Source: Bacillus cereus ATCC 14579 (GTDB taxonomy: Bacteria > Bacillota > Bacilli > Bacillales > Bacillaceae_G). Taken from it: a stretch of 64,000 nt of DNA. A program made the position numbers and the translations under genes. The stretch lies in assembly GCF_000007825.1 (NCBI RefSeq), contig NC_004722.1, forward strand, positions 3,822,501 to 3,886,500. The letters run 5' to 3'. Below, one piece after another: positions 46,458-56,655 of this stretch (position 1 is its first letter; each line of letters opens with the position of its first letter). The notes under the pieces are model-generated. The model saw only the letters and a list, made by a program, of their open reading frames with translations. It was not told the origin of the DNA and searched no databases.

Positions 46458-47740
46458 ACTAATGCACTCTCCTTTTGCCATGCGATCTTACCACCAACGA
46501 TTGTCATTACCGGCCATCCTTGGCATTTCCAACCTGCGAATGGTGTATTTTTTCCTTTTGATAAGAATGTTGTTGGGTCAATCTCTTCTTCTTGTTCTAA
46601 ATCAATGATTGTAATATCAGCTGCTCTACCTTCTTTTAGGCGACCTGCTTCTAAGCCGAATGTATCAGCTGGCTTTTCTGTTAAGAATTGAATTAACTGT
46701 TCTAGCGTAATAACTCCCTTTTTCACAAGGTTTGTGTATAGAAGCGGGAATGCTGTTTCAAAACCAGTAATTCCAAACGGTGCTCTTTCAATTCCTTGTG
46801 CTTTCTCTTCCGCTGTATGCGGTGCATGGTCAGTTGCGATCATATCGATCGTTCCATCTAATAAACCTTCAATTAATGCTGCATGGTCTTCTTTTCCACG
46901 AAGCGGTGGGTTCATTTTAAAGTTAGGATCAGCTGATGGGATATCATCTTCACATAACACTAGGTGATGCGGTGTTACTTCTGCTGTTACTTTAATTCCA
47001 GCGCGTTTCGCATCACGGATTACACGTACAGAACCTTTCGTACTTACATGACATACGTGATAGTGGCAATCTGCTGCTTCAGCAAGCAGTATATCCCTTG
47101 CAATATGTACAGATTCACATACTGATGGGATACCGTTTAATCCGTGTTTCTCAGAAAACTTCCCTTCATGTACACAACCTTTATTAATAAGCGTATTCTC
47201 TTCACAGTGCGCAACTACTGCCATATCTAATTTTGCTGCACGTTTCATAGCCGCTAACATCATGCTCGCATCTTGTACGCCTACGCCGTCATCTGTGAAA
47301 GCAAATGCTCCAAGTTCTTTTAATGTTTCGAAATCTGTCATTTCAGAACCAGCTTGACGTACTGTAATTGCTCCGTATGGTAGTACGTTAACATGAGCTT
47401 TTTCTTCAATACGTTTTTGCAAGTCTTCCATATGTTCTCTGCAATCTGGTACCGGGCGTGTATTTGGCATTGCGCAAATTGTAGTGAATCCACCTTTTGC
47501 CGCTGCTAGTGTACCTGTTTCAATTGTTTCTTTATGTTCACCACCTGGTTCACGAAGATGTACGTGTACATCTACTAATCCAGGTGCGATTAACTTTCCG
47601 TTCACATCGATTACTTCAGCATTATCTGCCGTAATATTTTCTGCTACCTTAGCGATTTTACCGTCTTGTACGAGAAGATCCGTTGCTACGATTTTTCCTT
47701 CTTCATTCATATAACGACCATTTTTAAACAAATAATTCAT
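46454..47740 (-). CDS. pyrC: Dihydroorotase PyrC
   Basis: Cyclises carbamoyl-aspartate to dihydroorotate. The 428-residue class I enzyme has the zinc motif [10 protein letters not shown] near residue 58, His ligands near residues 178 and 231 (VVAHCEE, CHVSTKG) and the catalytic Asp in IATDHAPH near residue 304. Its GGAGGAATG ribosome site and start lie inside the end of pyrB (17-nt overlap). Confidence 0.97.
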
Positions 47741-48638
47741 GTTTCATTCCTCCTAATACATTTGGTAAGGCGCGTTTTAGTACAGCCATTCTTACGTAAA
47801 CTCCATTTTCCATTTGTTTAAATATACGTGAACGCTCACACTCAACAAGTTCACTTGCAATTTCAACATCACGGTTTACAGGAGCTGGATGCATAATAAT
47901 GCTTCCTTCTTTCATACGCTTTTCTCTTTCTACTGTTAATCCGTGTTTCTCATGATATTCTTTCATAATGTCTGTTTCATAATGATCATGACGCTCATGT
48001 TGTACACGGAGTAACATCATTACATCAACTTCTGGAACAAGTTCATCTAATGGTTTGTATGTTCCAAATGTGTTGTCTTCATCTTTCCACTCTTCTGGAC
48101 TTGCAAAGTAAATTGTTGCACCAAGCTTCGTTAATGCTTCTGCATTAGAACGTGCTACTCGGCTATGACGAACATCTCCTACTATTGCAATCTTCAAACC
48201 TTCAAATCTTCCAAACTCTTGTTTAATTGTAAGAAGGTCCAGTAGGCACTGTGTTGGGTGGTTTCCGCATCCATCTCCAGCATTTAAGATTGGAATATTC
48301 ACCTGATCTTTTAGTTCATCGAAGTAGCGATCTTGCTCGTGGCGGATGACCACTGCTTTTGTTCCGATTGATTCTAGTGTTCTTATCGTATCGTATAGAG
48401 TTTCTCCTTTTTGTACGCTAGATGCATCAGCTGAAAAGTTTAAAACATCAAGTCCTAATCTCTTCTCAGCAACTTCAAAGCTAAATCTCGTTCTCGTACT
48501 ATTCTCAAAGAACAAGTTCGCAACAAAAGTTTGCTCTGTCGTTTTGCTCTCTTTTCCATTCGCAAAATCTTCTGCATCTTTTAGGATTTCTGAAATTTCT
48601 ACTTCCGATAATTCACTCATCGTTAACAAATGGCTCAT
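47724..48638 (-). CDS. pyrB: Aspartate carbamoyltransferase PyrB
   Basis: Condenses carbamoyl phosphate with aspartate. The 304-residue protein has the carbamoyl-phosphate motif [13 protein letters not shown] near residue 46, the loop Lys in SVQKGET and HPTQ near residue 130. No regulatory pyrI gene is present, as expected for Bacillus. An ATG two codons earlier (48644) is also in frame; 48638 is better spaced from the GAGGG site. Expression depends on the PyrR attenuator just upstream. Confidence 0.97.
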
Positions 48639-48708
48639 CGTCATCCCTCATCTTTCTGATTTTTATGTTACCACTTTTGAATTTTTATAACAACCTTTGC
48701 ATAAAAAT

Positions 48709-48780
48709 ACCCTAATCGTGTGAGACTAGGGTGCAAGAAAGAAGCCACCCTTTCCGGTCTCACAGGACTGAATTAAAAGG
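48709..48780 (-). promoter_or_regulatory. PyrR-dependent attenuator before pyrB
   Basis: On the minus strand the leader has the PyrR-binding sequence AGTCCTGTGAGACC (about 48764-48777), an AAGGGTGG antiterminator arm, then the terminator ACCCTA / TAGGGT with TATTTTT (48705-48733). The arm AGGGTG can pair with CACCCT of the terminator, giving the switch. UMP-bound PyrR would favour termination. Confidence 0.88.
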
Positions 48781-48786
48781 TTATTA

Positions 48787-50070
48787 TTATGAAGCAATCT
48801 GCTTAGATTGTTTTATTTGTTTCGTTTCCGGTAGTAGTAGATTTAACAGTACACCTACAATTGCTGCTAGTGCCATTCCTTCTACTTGGAATGATTCTCC
48901 TACGTGAAGTACCGCTCCACCAATACCGATTACTAATATTACTGATGCAATCATTAAGTTTCGTTTGTCACTTAAATCTGTTTTATCATCTACCATCATG
49001 CGTAATCCGCTTGATGCGATTACACCGAATAGTAAGATTGATACACCACCCATAACTGGTGTTGGGATCGAATGAATCAGTGCAGAAATCTTACCGATAA
49101 ATCCGAACATGATTGCGAATACTGCTGAACCGATGAATAAGTATACACTGTATGCTCTCGTAATTGCTAGCACACCGATGTTTTCACCATACGTTGTATT
49201 CGGTGGCCCACCGATTAGTGACGCGATTAATGTTGCTACTCCGTCACCGAAGATTGAACGGTGTAAACCTGGTTTTTCAATTAAATCTCTTTTAATAACA
49301 TTTCCAAGAACAATTTGATGTCCGATATGTTCTGATATTGTTACTAGTGCAACTGGTACCATCAAGAGTACAATCTTCCATGAAAACTCTGGTGTGTATG
49401 TTACAAATGGTACTGTGAAATCTGGTACAACAAACCATTTTGCCTCAGCTACCGGCTTTAAGTCTACTAGCCCTTGGAAGTAAGCGAAGATATATCCGCC
49501 GATAATGCCAAGTAACACTGGTATGATACTGAAAAATCCTCTTCCAAATATCGAGCATATAATTGTAATTGCTAATGTTACTAACGCTACTGAAAAGTGT
49601 GTAAAGCTATATTTGCCATCCGCACCGTTCATCGCCATGTTAACTGCTGTATGTGCTAAAGCTAGACCGATTACCATTACTACTGGACCAACTACGATTG
49701 GTGGTAGTAATTTCATAATCCACTCTGATCCTGATTTCTTAATTCCGAGTGAGATTAAGATGTACACAAGTCCTGCTAGCAAACCACCAAGCATTGCCGC
49801 TCCCGGTCCACCTGCCGTTTTCGCTGTTATAATCGGTGCGATAAAGGCGAATGATGATCCTAGATAAGCAGGTACTTGACCTTTCGTTATAAGAAGGAAT
49901 GCTAACGTTCCTAATCCACTTGATATTAATGCTACTGATGGATTCAATCCTGTTAAAAACGGAACAAGCACTGTTGATCCAAACATCGCGAACAAATGTT
50001 GTATACTTAAAAATAACCATTTTCCCGGTTTCGGTACTTCATTAACGTCTAACACTGGCTTTTGTTCCAT
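48787..50070 (-). CDS. pyrP: Uracil permease PyrP
   Basis: Nucleobase/cation symporter-2 family uracil transporter. The 427-residue product has about 12-14 membrane spans, an N-terminal QHLFAMFGSTVLVP motif, a TISEHIGHQ motif in the middle and the family GGPPNTTYGENIGV signature near residue 290. The ATG at 50070 has AAGGAGG upstream. It lies between two PyrR attenuators. Confidence 0.96.
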   Translation of the reverse strand: MEQKPVLDVNEVPKPGKWLFLSIQHLFAMFGSTVLVPFLTGLNPSVALISSGLGTLAFLLITKGQVPAYLGSSFAFIAPIITAKTAGGPGAAMLGGLLAGLVYILISLGIKKSGSEWIMKLLPPIVVGPVVMVIGLALAHTAVNMAMNGADGKYSFTHFSVALVTLAITIICSIFGRGFFSIIPVLLGIIGGYIFAYFQGLVDLKPVAEAKWFVVPDFTVPFVTYTPEFSWKIVLLMVPVALVTISEHIGHQIVLGNVIKRDLIEKPGLHRSIFGDGVATLIASLIGGPPNTTYGENIGVLAITRAYSVYLFIGSAVFAIMFGFIGKISALIHSIPTPVMGGVSILLFGVIASSGLRMMVDDKTDLSDKRNLMIASVILVIGIGGAVLHVGESFQVEGMALAAIVGVLLNLLLPETKQIKQSKQIAS

Positions 50071-50102
50071 TGTTACATCCTCCTTCAGTTTAAATCTTTG
50101 CA

Positions 50103-50205
50103 ATAAAAAAAAACTCTTTGTGCCTGTGCACAAAGAGTCCTACACTTTCTTATGCCAAATTTGACATATGAAAGCCAAGACCCTTTGGCAGCCTCACAGG
50201 ACTAC
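50103..50205 (-). promoter_or_regulatory. PyrR-dependent attenuator between pyrR and pyrP
   Basis: The minus-strand leader has the canonical PyrR loop AGTCCTGTGAGGCT (50190-50203), then an antiterminator region and a strong terminator ACTCTTTGTGC / GCACAAAGAGT (50113-50138) with a run of eight or more Ts. Confidence 0.93.
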
Positions 50206-50218
50206 ATTTAAAAGGGCT

Positions 50219-50761
50219 TTACTTATCGTATATGCTTACTCGATCTTGTTGATCTGTCTCTTGCAAATCAACTTCGATACGCTCTTCACTTGATGTTGGA
50301 ATATTCTTCCCTACATAATCAGCGCGAATTGGTAATTCGCGATGACCTCTATCAACAAGAACCGCCAATTGGATTTGAGATGGTCTACCTAAATCCATAA
50401 GAGCATCCATTGCTGCTCGAACTGTTCTTCCTGTATATAATACGTCATCCACAAGGATAACTTTTTTCTTCGTAATATCTACAGGGATATCAGAACCTTT
50501 TACAAGTGGTTCTTTATTTTTCGATTGTAGTGTTAAATCATCACGATATAACGTAATGTCTAACTCTCCAACTTCCATTTCTTTTCCTTCAATTTGACCA
50601 ATTCGTTCTGCCAAACGTTGTGCAATAAAAATTCCACGAGTTTTAATTCCGACAAGAACACAATTATCGACACCTTTATTTCGTTCCACGATTTCATGAC
50701 TAATTCGTGTTAAAGCGCGGCGAATCATTTGGTCATCTAAAACGACAGCTTTCTCTTGCAT
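50219..50761 (-). CDS. pyrR: Pyrimidine operon attenuator / uracil phosphoribosyltransferase PyrR
   Basis: RNA-binding regulator of the pyr operon that also has UPRTase activity. The 180-residue protein has the PRPP motif [16 protein letters not shown] near residue 100 and the type I PRTase fold. It binds the three leader RNAs in this window when UMP is high and exposes the terminators. First gene of the operon; a GGAGGTG site precedes the ATG. Confidence 0.97.
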
Positions 50762-50803
50762 GCTCTACACCTCCAAGCTTTTTTCTTGCGTGAGAGTAAT
50801 GGT

Positions 50804-50910
50804 ATAAAAAAAGTCCTCTCAGCGTGTGCGAGAGGACTTTTGAAAAAAGGGTACAACATACCCTAAGTATTTCAAACCGTTACCTTCTCAACCTCACGGG
50901 GCTGTGTTAA
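50804..50910 (-). promoter_or_regulatory. PyrR-dependent attenuator before pyrR
   Basis: The leader contains the PyrR-binding loop AGCCCCGTGAGGTT (about 50890-50903), an antiterminator segment, and the terminator AAAGTCCTCTC / GAGAGGACTTT (50810-50840) with seven Ts. The PyrR loop starts with GCCCC rather than the GTCCT/GTCCC-like sequence of the other two leaders. Confidence 0.9.
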
Positions 50911-50933
50911 AGGATCATTATTTAACTGTTGTC

Positions 50934-50962
50934 AGTATCTCAGTTTTCTTATGATTTGTCAA
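50934..50962 (-). promoter_or_regulatory. pyr operon promoter
   Basis: Minus strand TTGACA (50957-50962), 17-bp spacer, GATACT (50934-50939), directly after the rluD stop and before the first attenuator. Strong sigma-A candidate. Confidence 0.85.
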
Positions 50963-50964
50963 TA

Positions 50965-51873
50965 CTATTTTCGTAAAATATTTAATGCGTCTTCAAACAC
51001 TTCTGGAATCGGTGCCTCAAACTGAATATATTCACCCGTACGAGGATGATCAAAGCCTAAAATACCCGCATGAAGTGCTTGTCCATTCATATCTAACGTT
51101 TTCTTCGGACCATACTTCGGATCTCCTGCAAGTGGATAGCCAATATATTTCATATGAACACGAATTTGGTGCGTACGTCCCGTTTCTAAGCGACATTCTA
51201 CAAGTGTAAAGTCTTTAAAGCGTTCTAACACTTGGAAGTGCGTAACAGCGTTCTTACCATTTTCATCAACTGTCATACTTTGACGCTCTTTCTTATCACG
51301 AGCAATCGGAGCATCAATCGTTCCCTTATCATGCGGAATCACACCGTGTACAATCGCTTTGTAACGTCTCGTTACTGTTTTTGCTACAAGCTGATTCACA
51401 AGCGATTCATGTGCCATATCATTTTTAGCAACCATTAATAGTCCAGATGTATCTTTATCAATACGATGCACGATACCTGGACGCATTACACCGTTAATGC
51501 CTGATAAGTCTGTACAATGATGCATAAGGCCATTTACAAGTGTACCACTTGTATGCCCTGGTGCTGGATGTACAACCATACCACGTGGCTTATTTACAAC
51601 AAGCACATCTGCATCTTCATAATAAATTTCTAAATTTAAATCCTCTGGTTGAATATCTAACTCTTCTGGTTCAGGAATTGTTACTGTAATTTCATCTTCT
51701 TCTTTTACTTTATAATTCCCTTTTACCGCTTTCCCGTTTACTGTCACAACGTTATCTTTAATCCATTGCTGCACTTGCGTACGTGACCATTCGTTATTTA
51801 TCCCTGCAACGAATTTATCAATTCGCTCGTTTTTTTGCTCTGCTGCAACTGTTACTTGTACTACTTCACTCAT
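50965..51873 (-). CDS. RluA/RluD-family pseudouridine synthase (YlyB)
   Basis: Predicted 23S rRNA pseudouridine synthase. The 302-residue product has an N-terminal S4 RNA-binding domain (about 12-75) and the catalytic domain with Asp in HRIDKDTSGLLM near residue 137 and RTHQIRVH near residue 233. It follows lspA by 4 nt; lspA-ylyB-pyrR is the order in B. subtilis. The exact target uridines cannot be read from sequence. Confidence 0.93.
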   Translation of the reverse strand: MSEVVQVTVAAEQKNERIDKFVAGINNEWSRTQVQQWIKDNVVTVNGKAVKGNYKVKEEDEITVTIPEPEELDIQPEDLNLEIYYEDADVLVVNKPRGMVVHPAPGHTSGTLVNGLMHHCTDLSGINGVMRPGIVHRIDKDTSGLLMVAKNDMAHESLVNQLVAKTVTRRYKAIVHGVIPHDKGTIDAPIARDKKERQSMTVDENGKNAVTHFQVLERFKDFTLVECRLETGRTHQIRVHMKYIGYPLAGDPKYGPKKTLDMNGQALHAGILGFDHPRTGEYIQFEAPIPEVFEDALNILRK

Positions 51874-51877
51874 TCAA

Positions 51878-52336
51878 TTACTCCTTCGCTTTCTTGCCTT
51901 CTAATAATGTTTGAATAATAATTAATACAACACCAATACATAATGCTGAATCAGCTATATTGAATACTGGATAGTTGTACGAGAAAATATACACGTGAAT
52001 GAAATCCACTACTTCTTGTCTAAATACACGATCAATAAAGTTACCAATTGCCCCGCCCAAAATTAGGCCTAACGAAATACCTAGAAGCCTGTCTGTTTTC
52101 GCATACTTTTTCATATAAAATACAATAAACACTACAAAAACAACTGTAATAATGTAGAAGAACCACATTTTATTTTCTAAAATACCCCAAGCAGCGCCTC
52201 TATTTCGATGTGATGTTATGTATAATACATTGTCAATAATCGGAATACTCGTACCCAATTCCATGTTCTTTACAATTAACCACTTCGATATTTGATCGAT
52301 AGCAATGACGAATAACGCTATTACATAATATATCAT
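51878..52336 (-). CDS. lspA: Lipoprotein signal peptidase
   Basis: Aspartyl membrane protease (signal peptidase II) that cleaves diacylated prolipoproteins. The 152-residue protein has four membrane spans and the catalytic Asp residues in GGAIGNFIDRV (about 100) and FNIADSAL (about 128). Two ATGs are possible; 52336 is preferred because GGGGGA lies 8 nt before it, while 52342 is only 2 nt from it. Confidence 0.96.
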   Translation of the reverse strand: MIYYVIALFVIAIDQISKWLIVKNMELGTSIPIIDNVLYITSHRNRGAAWGILENKMWFFYIITVVFVVFIVFYMKKYAKTDRLLGISLGLILGGAIGNFIDRVFRQEVVDFIHVYIFSYNYPVFNIADSALCIGVVLIIIQTLLEGKKAKE

Positions 52337-52460
52337 TTTCATTTCCCCCACAAAGACAGTGTACCTCAAAATTTTAGCATAGCTGCTACCTTTTCACAAT
52401 GAACCTTTATAGAAGAATAAAATAAATTAAAAAAAGGTAATATAATATCGTTGTGCGTAT

Positions 52461-52790
52461 TCATACATTTACCTTTTCATAAAAGAATTCATGAATCGTA
52501 CGGGCAGTCGGCATTGTCTTCATTTGCTTTGTCGAAATTAATCTCCCCGTCTCTTCACAAATACCATACATGTCTATTTCCATTTTAAATAATGCGCGTT
52601 CTACATCCTTTAAATCCTCTTTTATATCATGTAATAGCAATTTTTTCTTTATCTCTTCCTTAATTTCATATCCAAGCTCTTGGCTGAACTCGACATCATA
52701 TTTGTGCATTACTTCTTTAGCTAGTCTCTCTTGCAACTCTTTTCTCATCAATTGCAATTCTTCTTTTATTTCCATGTAAATTTCATTCAC
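52461..52790 (-). CDS. DksA/TraR-like protein (YlyA-like) without a complete zinc finger
   Basis: A 109-residue, charged, helical protein with an N-terminal coiled coil (about 1-60) and a DksA-type C-terminal segment MYGICEETGRLISTKQMKTMPTART. A normal DksA/TraR zinc finger has four Cys; only one remains, as in B. subtilis YlyA, which is reported to bind RNA polymerase and modulate sigma-G-dependent genes. Start GTG 52790 with AGGAGG. It lies between ileS and lspA, the position of ylyA. Confidence 0.8.
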   Translation of the reverse strand: MNEIYMEIKEELQLMRKELQERLAKEVMHKYDVEFSQELGYEIKEEIKKKLLLHDIKEDLKDVERALFKMEIDMYGICEETGRLISTKQMKTMPTARTIHEFFYEKVNV

Positions 52791-52908
52791 GTGTACATTC
52801 CTCCTAGCTGTAATGTACAGTTAGTGTGTCCGAAATTTATTTGCTTACCTCACACACATTTTTCCTTCACAGGAAAGAGTCTGAAAGTGATTTTGATATG
52901 CCATAAAC

Positions 52909-52944
52909 AAAAAAACTGACTGCATCAATAGCAGTCAGCTTTTT
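52909..52944 (-). terminator. ileS terminator
   Basis: An 8-bp stem CTGACTGC / GCAGTCAG with a 7-nt loop, followed on the minus strand by seven Ts, next to the ileS stop codon. Confidence 0.9.
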
Positions 52945-52947
52945 TTA

Positions 52948-55713
52948 TTATTTTACATAGTTTTCTTTAACAACTGTTGCACAACGCTCACATAATGTTT
53001 CATGTTCAGCATCTTTACCAATTGTTTCTGAAACTACCCAACAACGTTCACATGTTTCACCAGTTGCTTGAGCAACAACAACCGCTGTATGTTCATACTT
53101 CGGTGCATCTGCTGGCGCTTCATCCATCATACCACCAAGTTTATACTCAGAAACGATGAATAATTGCTTTAAGTCTTCGCTAATAGACTCTAACATAGCT
53201 TTCATTTCTGCAGTTGGATATAGCGTAATGCTTGCATTTAATGACTTACCGATTACTTTTTCATTACGAGCTACTTCTAGTGCTTTTAACACGTCATCAC
53301 GTAATGTCATAAATGCATCCCATTTTGTTTTTAACGCTTCCGCGTCATCTAATTGTACAGCTTCTGGCATATCAGTTAATTGTACACTTTCTTCTGTTAC
53401 GCCTGGAATGTATGGCCATACTTCATCAGCTGTATGCGGTAAGATTGGTGTTACAAGTTTCGTTAACGCAACAAGAACATCATATAATACAGTTTGAATC
53501 GCACGACGATCTTCGTGGTTTGCACCTTCAATATATAAAATGTCTTTTGCAAAGTCTAAATAGAATGAACTTAAATCAATTGTACAGAAGTTATGAATTG
53601 CATGATACACAGCAGCGAAGTCGTATGTCTCATATGCTTCTTTAACTTTTGTAATTAAGTCATTTAATTTCACTAACATGTAACGATCTACTTCACGAAG
53701 TTCAGCTACAGCTACTGCATTTTCACTTGGCTTAAAGTCGTCTAAGTTTCCTAATAAGAAACGGAATGTGTTACGGATTTTACGATACACTTCTGCTACT
53801 TGTTTTAAAATATCATCTGAAATACGTACGTCAGATTGATAGTCAACAGAAGATACCCATAAGCGTAAAATGTCTCCGCCTAATTGATCCATAATTTTCT
53901 TCGGTACGACAATGTTTCCAATCGACTTACTCATCTTACGTCCTTCACCATCTAGTACGAAACCGTGACTTAGTACGCCTTTATATGGAGCTTTACCTGT
54001 TACAGCAACTGCTGTTGATAATGAAGAGTTAAACCAACCACGATACTGGTCAGATCCTTCTAAATATAAATCAGCTGGACGCTGTAAATCTTCGCGCTCT
54101 TCTAATACCGCTTGGTGAGAAGAACCTGAATCGAACCATACATCCATGATGTCTGTTTCTTTACGGAATTCGCCATTTGGGCTACCTGGATGTGTAAATC
54201 CTTCTGGTAATAGATCTTTCGCTTCACGCTCGAACCATACGTTAGAACCGTGTTCACGGAATAAATCTGCTACATGGTTAATTGTTTCATCCGTAATAAT
54301 TGGATCACCATTCTCAGCATAGAATACCGGAATTGGCACACCCCATGCACGCTGACGAGAAATACACCAGTCACCACGGTCACGAACCATATTATGAAGA
54401 CGAGTTTCTCCCCATGCTGGTACCCATTTTGTTTCTGCTACAGCTTCTATTAATTCTTTACGGAATGCTTCAATAGATGCAAACCACTGTGCTGTCGCAC
54501 GGAAAATAATTGGCTTTTTCGTTCTCCAATCATGTGGGTATGAATGTGTAATGAATGTTAGTTTCAGTAACGCGCCTACTTCTTCTAATTTTTCTGTAAT
54601 TGGTTTATTAGCTTTATCATAGAATAAGCCTTCAAATCCAGGTGCCTCATTTGTTAATACACCTTTATCATCGACTGGGCAAAGTACTTCTAATCCATAC
54701 TTTTTACCAACAACGAAGTCATCTTCCCCGTGTCCTGGTGCTGTATGAACACAACCTGTACCTGCATCTGTTGTTACGTGGTCTCCTAGCATAACTAATG
54801 AATCACGATCGTAGAATGGATGTTTTGCAACTGTGTACTCAAGTTCGCTACCTTTTACTGTTTTCACAACTTCAGCATTTTCCCACTCTAACGTTTTTGC
54901 AACTGTCTCAAACAGCTCAGAAGCAATGATATACTTCTCATCGTTTACTTTTACAATGCTATATTCAAGCTCTGGGTGAACAGAAATACCTAAGTTTGCA
55001 GGTAATGTCCAAGGTGTCGTTGTCCAAATGATGTACTTTTCATCACCTTCTAATACGTTCTTTCCATCTTTTACAGGGAATGCTACGTAAATAGATGCTG
55101 ATTTTTTATCTTGATATTCAATTTCAGCTTCCGCTAAAGCAGATTCACTCGTTGGAGACCAGTAAACTGGTTTTTGACCTTTATAGATATAACCTTTTTT
55201 CGCCATGTCACCAAACACTTTGATTTGTTGTGCTTCATAAGCTGGCTCTAAAGTAATATATGGATTATCCCAATCTGCACGTACACCTAGACGCTTAAAT
55301 TGTTCACGTTGACGTTCTACTTGTTCATATGCATACTCTGCACATAACTTACGGAACTCAGCAACTGTCATTTCTTTACGTTTTACACCTTTATTTGTTA
55401 AAGCTTGTTCAATTGGTAAACCGTGCGTATCCCATCCTGGAACATATGGCGCACTAAAACCAGTCATTGATTTATAACGAACAATAAAGTCTTTTAATAC
55501 TTTATTTAATGCATGTCCCATATGAATGTCACCATTCGCATATGGAGGTCCATCATGCAATACAAATAAAGGACGTCCTTTTGTATGTTCTTGTACTTTT
55601 TCGTAAATATTCATTTCAGCCCATTTTTCTTGCATTGCAGGCTCACGTTTTGGTAAATTCCCACGCATTGGGAACTCTGTTTTTGGCATCAGTAATGTAT
55701 TTTTGTACTCCAT
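52948..55713 (-). CDS. ileS: Isoleucyl-tRNA synthetase
   Basis: Class Ia synthetase charging tRNA-Ile. The 921-residue protein has the HIGH-type motif GDIHMGHALNK near residue 60, an editing domain (about 200-390, GTGCVHTAPGHGEDD), KMSKS (GRKMSKSIGN) near residue 595 and a C-terminal zinc site with CERC...CERC. It is the bacterial-type IleS1. Start ATG 55713 after AAGGAGG. It is controlled by the T-box upstream. Confidence 0.97.
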   Translation of the reverse strand: MEYKNTLLMPKTEFPMRGNLPKREPAMQEKWAEMNIYEKVQEHTKGRPLFVLHDGPPYANGDIHMGHALNKVLKDFIVRYKSMTGFSAPYVPGWDTHGLPIEQALTNKGVKRKEMTVAEFRKLCAEYAYEQVERQREQFKRLGVRADWDNPYITLEPAYEAQQIKVFGDMAKKGYIYKGQKPVYWSPTSESALAEAEIEYQDKKSASIYVAFPVKDGKNVLEGDEKYIIWTTTPWTLPANLGISVHPELEYSIVKVNDEKYIIASELFETVAKTLEWENAEVVKTVKGSELEYTVAKHPFYDRDSLVMLGDHVTTDAGTGCVHTAPGHGEDDFVVGKKYGLEVLCPVDDKGVLTNEAPGFEGLFYDKANKPITEKLEEVGALLKLTFITHSYPHDWRTKKPIIFRATAQWFASIEAFRKELIEAVAETKWVPAWGETRLHNMVRDRGDWCISRQRAWGVPIPVFYAENGDPIITDETINHVADLFREHGSNVWFEREAKDLLPEGFTHPGSPNGEFRKETDIMDVWFDSGSSHQAVLEEREDLQRPADLYLEGSDQYRGWFNSSLSTAVAVTGKAPYKGVLSHGFVLDGEGRKMSKSIGNIVVPKKIMDQLGGDILRLWVSSVDYQSDVRISDDILKQVAEVYRKIRNTFRFLLGNLDDFKPSENAVAVAELREVDRYMLVKLNDLITKVKEAYETYDFAAVYHAIHNFCTIDLSSFYLDFAKDILYIEGANHEDRRAIQTVLYDVLVALTKLVTPILPHTADEVWPYIPGVTEESVQLTDMPEAVQLDDAEALKTKWDAFMTLRDDVLKALEVARNEKVIGKSLNASITLYPTAEMKAMLESISEDLKQLFIVSEYKLGGMMDEAPADAPKYEHTAVVVAQATGETCERCWVVSETIGKDAEHETLCERCATVVKENYVK

Positions 55714-55761
55714 GCTCAATTCCTCCTTACATGTATAAAAGAAACACTTAAAAAACGGAAT

Positions 55762-56020
55762 AAAAAAGAGACCTTCTCATCCCAAAAAGGGACGAGAAAG
55801 TCTCCCGCGGTACCACCCTAGTAGATCATATACATATGTATAGAATCCTCTTTATATTCTTAACGCGAATACACGCCTACGCTTACTCTATTTGTTCAGC
55901 GCGGAACTCCAGGGTGATATTCCCACTATCTCCTTATCCTGAGCTTACACCATCCTCAGTTCGCTATATAAGGTTTGAAAAGGTACTTATCCCTATCTTC
56001 GTTTTTCTTAATAAATATGT
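55762..56020 (-). promoter_or_regulatory. Isoleucine T-box riboswitch
   Basis: The leader reads uncharged tRNA-Ile. It has the T-box sequence AGGGTGGTACCGCGG (55805-55819), a terminator stem GAGAC...TCGTCCC / GGGATGAGA...GTCTC followed by six Ts (55762-55804), and a Stem I whose specifier loop holds ATC (minus strand, 55916-55918) in GAATATCACCC. The gene downstream is ileS, which agrees with the specifier. Confidence 0.96.
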
Positions 56021-56028
56021 TGTTTAAA

Positions 56029-56057
56029 ATTATATGTAATAATGAGAAAAACGTCAA
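56029..56057 (-). promoter_or_regulatory. ileS promoter
   Basis: Minus strand TTGACG (56052-56057), 17-bp spacer, TATAAT (56029-56034), just after the divIVA stop and ahead of the T-box leader. Confidence 0.88.
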
Positions 56058-56059
56058 GC

Positions 56060-56566
56060 TTACACTGTTTCTTCTTTTTTCAACAGTTCATCTACTTCGT
56101 CTTCTAATTCAATTAGTTTATCCCAATCATCGTTGTTTAACATCTCAAGCTGTGTTTCTAATAACATACGGAAACGAGTTCGGAATACTTTCGCTTGTTT
56201 CTTTAGCTCTTCAATATCAAAAGCAACTTTTCTTGATTTTACTAATGCTTCGTTAATAATACGATCAGCATTCTTTTCAGCTTCACGCACAATTAATTTC
56301 GCTTCTTTTTGCGCATTACGTTTTACTTCTTCCGCTGCTTCTTGTGCAACGACGATAGATTTGTTTAACGTATCTTCAATATTAGAGAAATGATCTAACT
56401 TCCCTTCTAACTGCGCAACTTTTTCTTCTAAAGCTTTTTTCTCACGAATGACCAATTCATAATCTTTGATAATTTGATCAAGAAACTCATTTACTTGATC
56501 TTCATCATAGCCACGGAATCCGCGACCAAATTCTTTGTTATGAATATCTAATGGTGTTAACGGCAC
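56060..56566 (-). CDS. divIVA: Cell-division site/polarity protein DivIVA
   Basis: Curvature-sensing coiled-coil protein that localises MinJ/MinCD and pole-binding partners. The 168-residue product starts MPLTPLDIHNKEFGRGFRGY, with the membrane-inserting Phe and Arg of the family (FGRGFRG), then long coiled coils (about 30-150). Start GTG 56566 after TTGGAGGTGG. It is last in the ftsZ-to-divIVA division cluster. Confidence 0.96.
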   Translation of the reverse strand: MPLTPLDIHNKEFGRGFRGYDEDQVNEFLDQIIKDYELVIREKKALEEKVAQLEGKLDHFSNIEDTLNKSIVVAQEAAEEVKRNAQKEAKLIVREAEKNADRIINEALVKSRKVAFDIEELKKQAKVFRTRFRMLLETQLEMLNNDDWDKLIELEDEVDELLKKEETV

Positions 56567-56655
56567 AACGCCACCTCCAAGTAGTTATCTAAATTTCCTC
56601 TTTCAATTATATCTTTTCTTCGACAAAATAGGAGGATTTCCTTCTAAAAAACCAA

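Noticed and set aside
55762..55804. Simple terminator of divIVA
   Set aside because: The hairpin belongs to the ileS T-box leader, as shown by the adjoining T-box sequence and specifier ATC.
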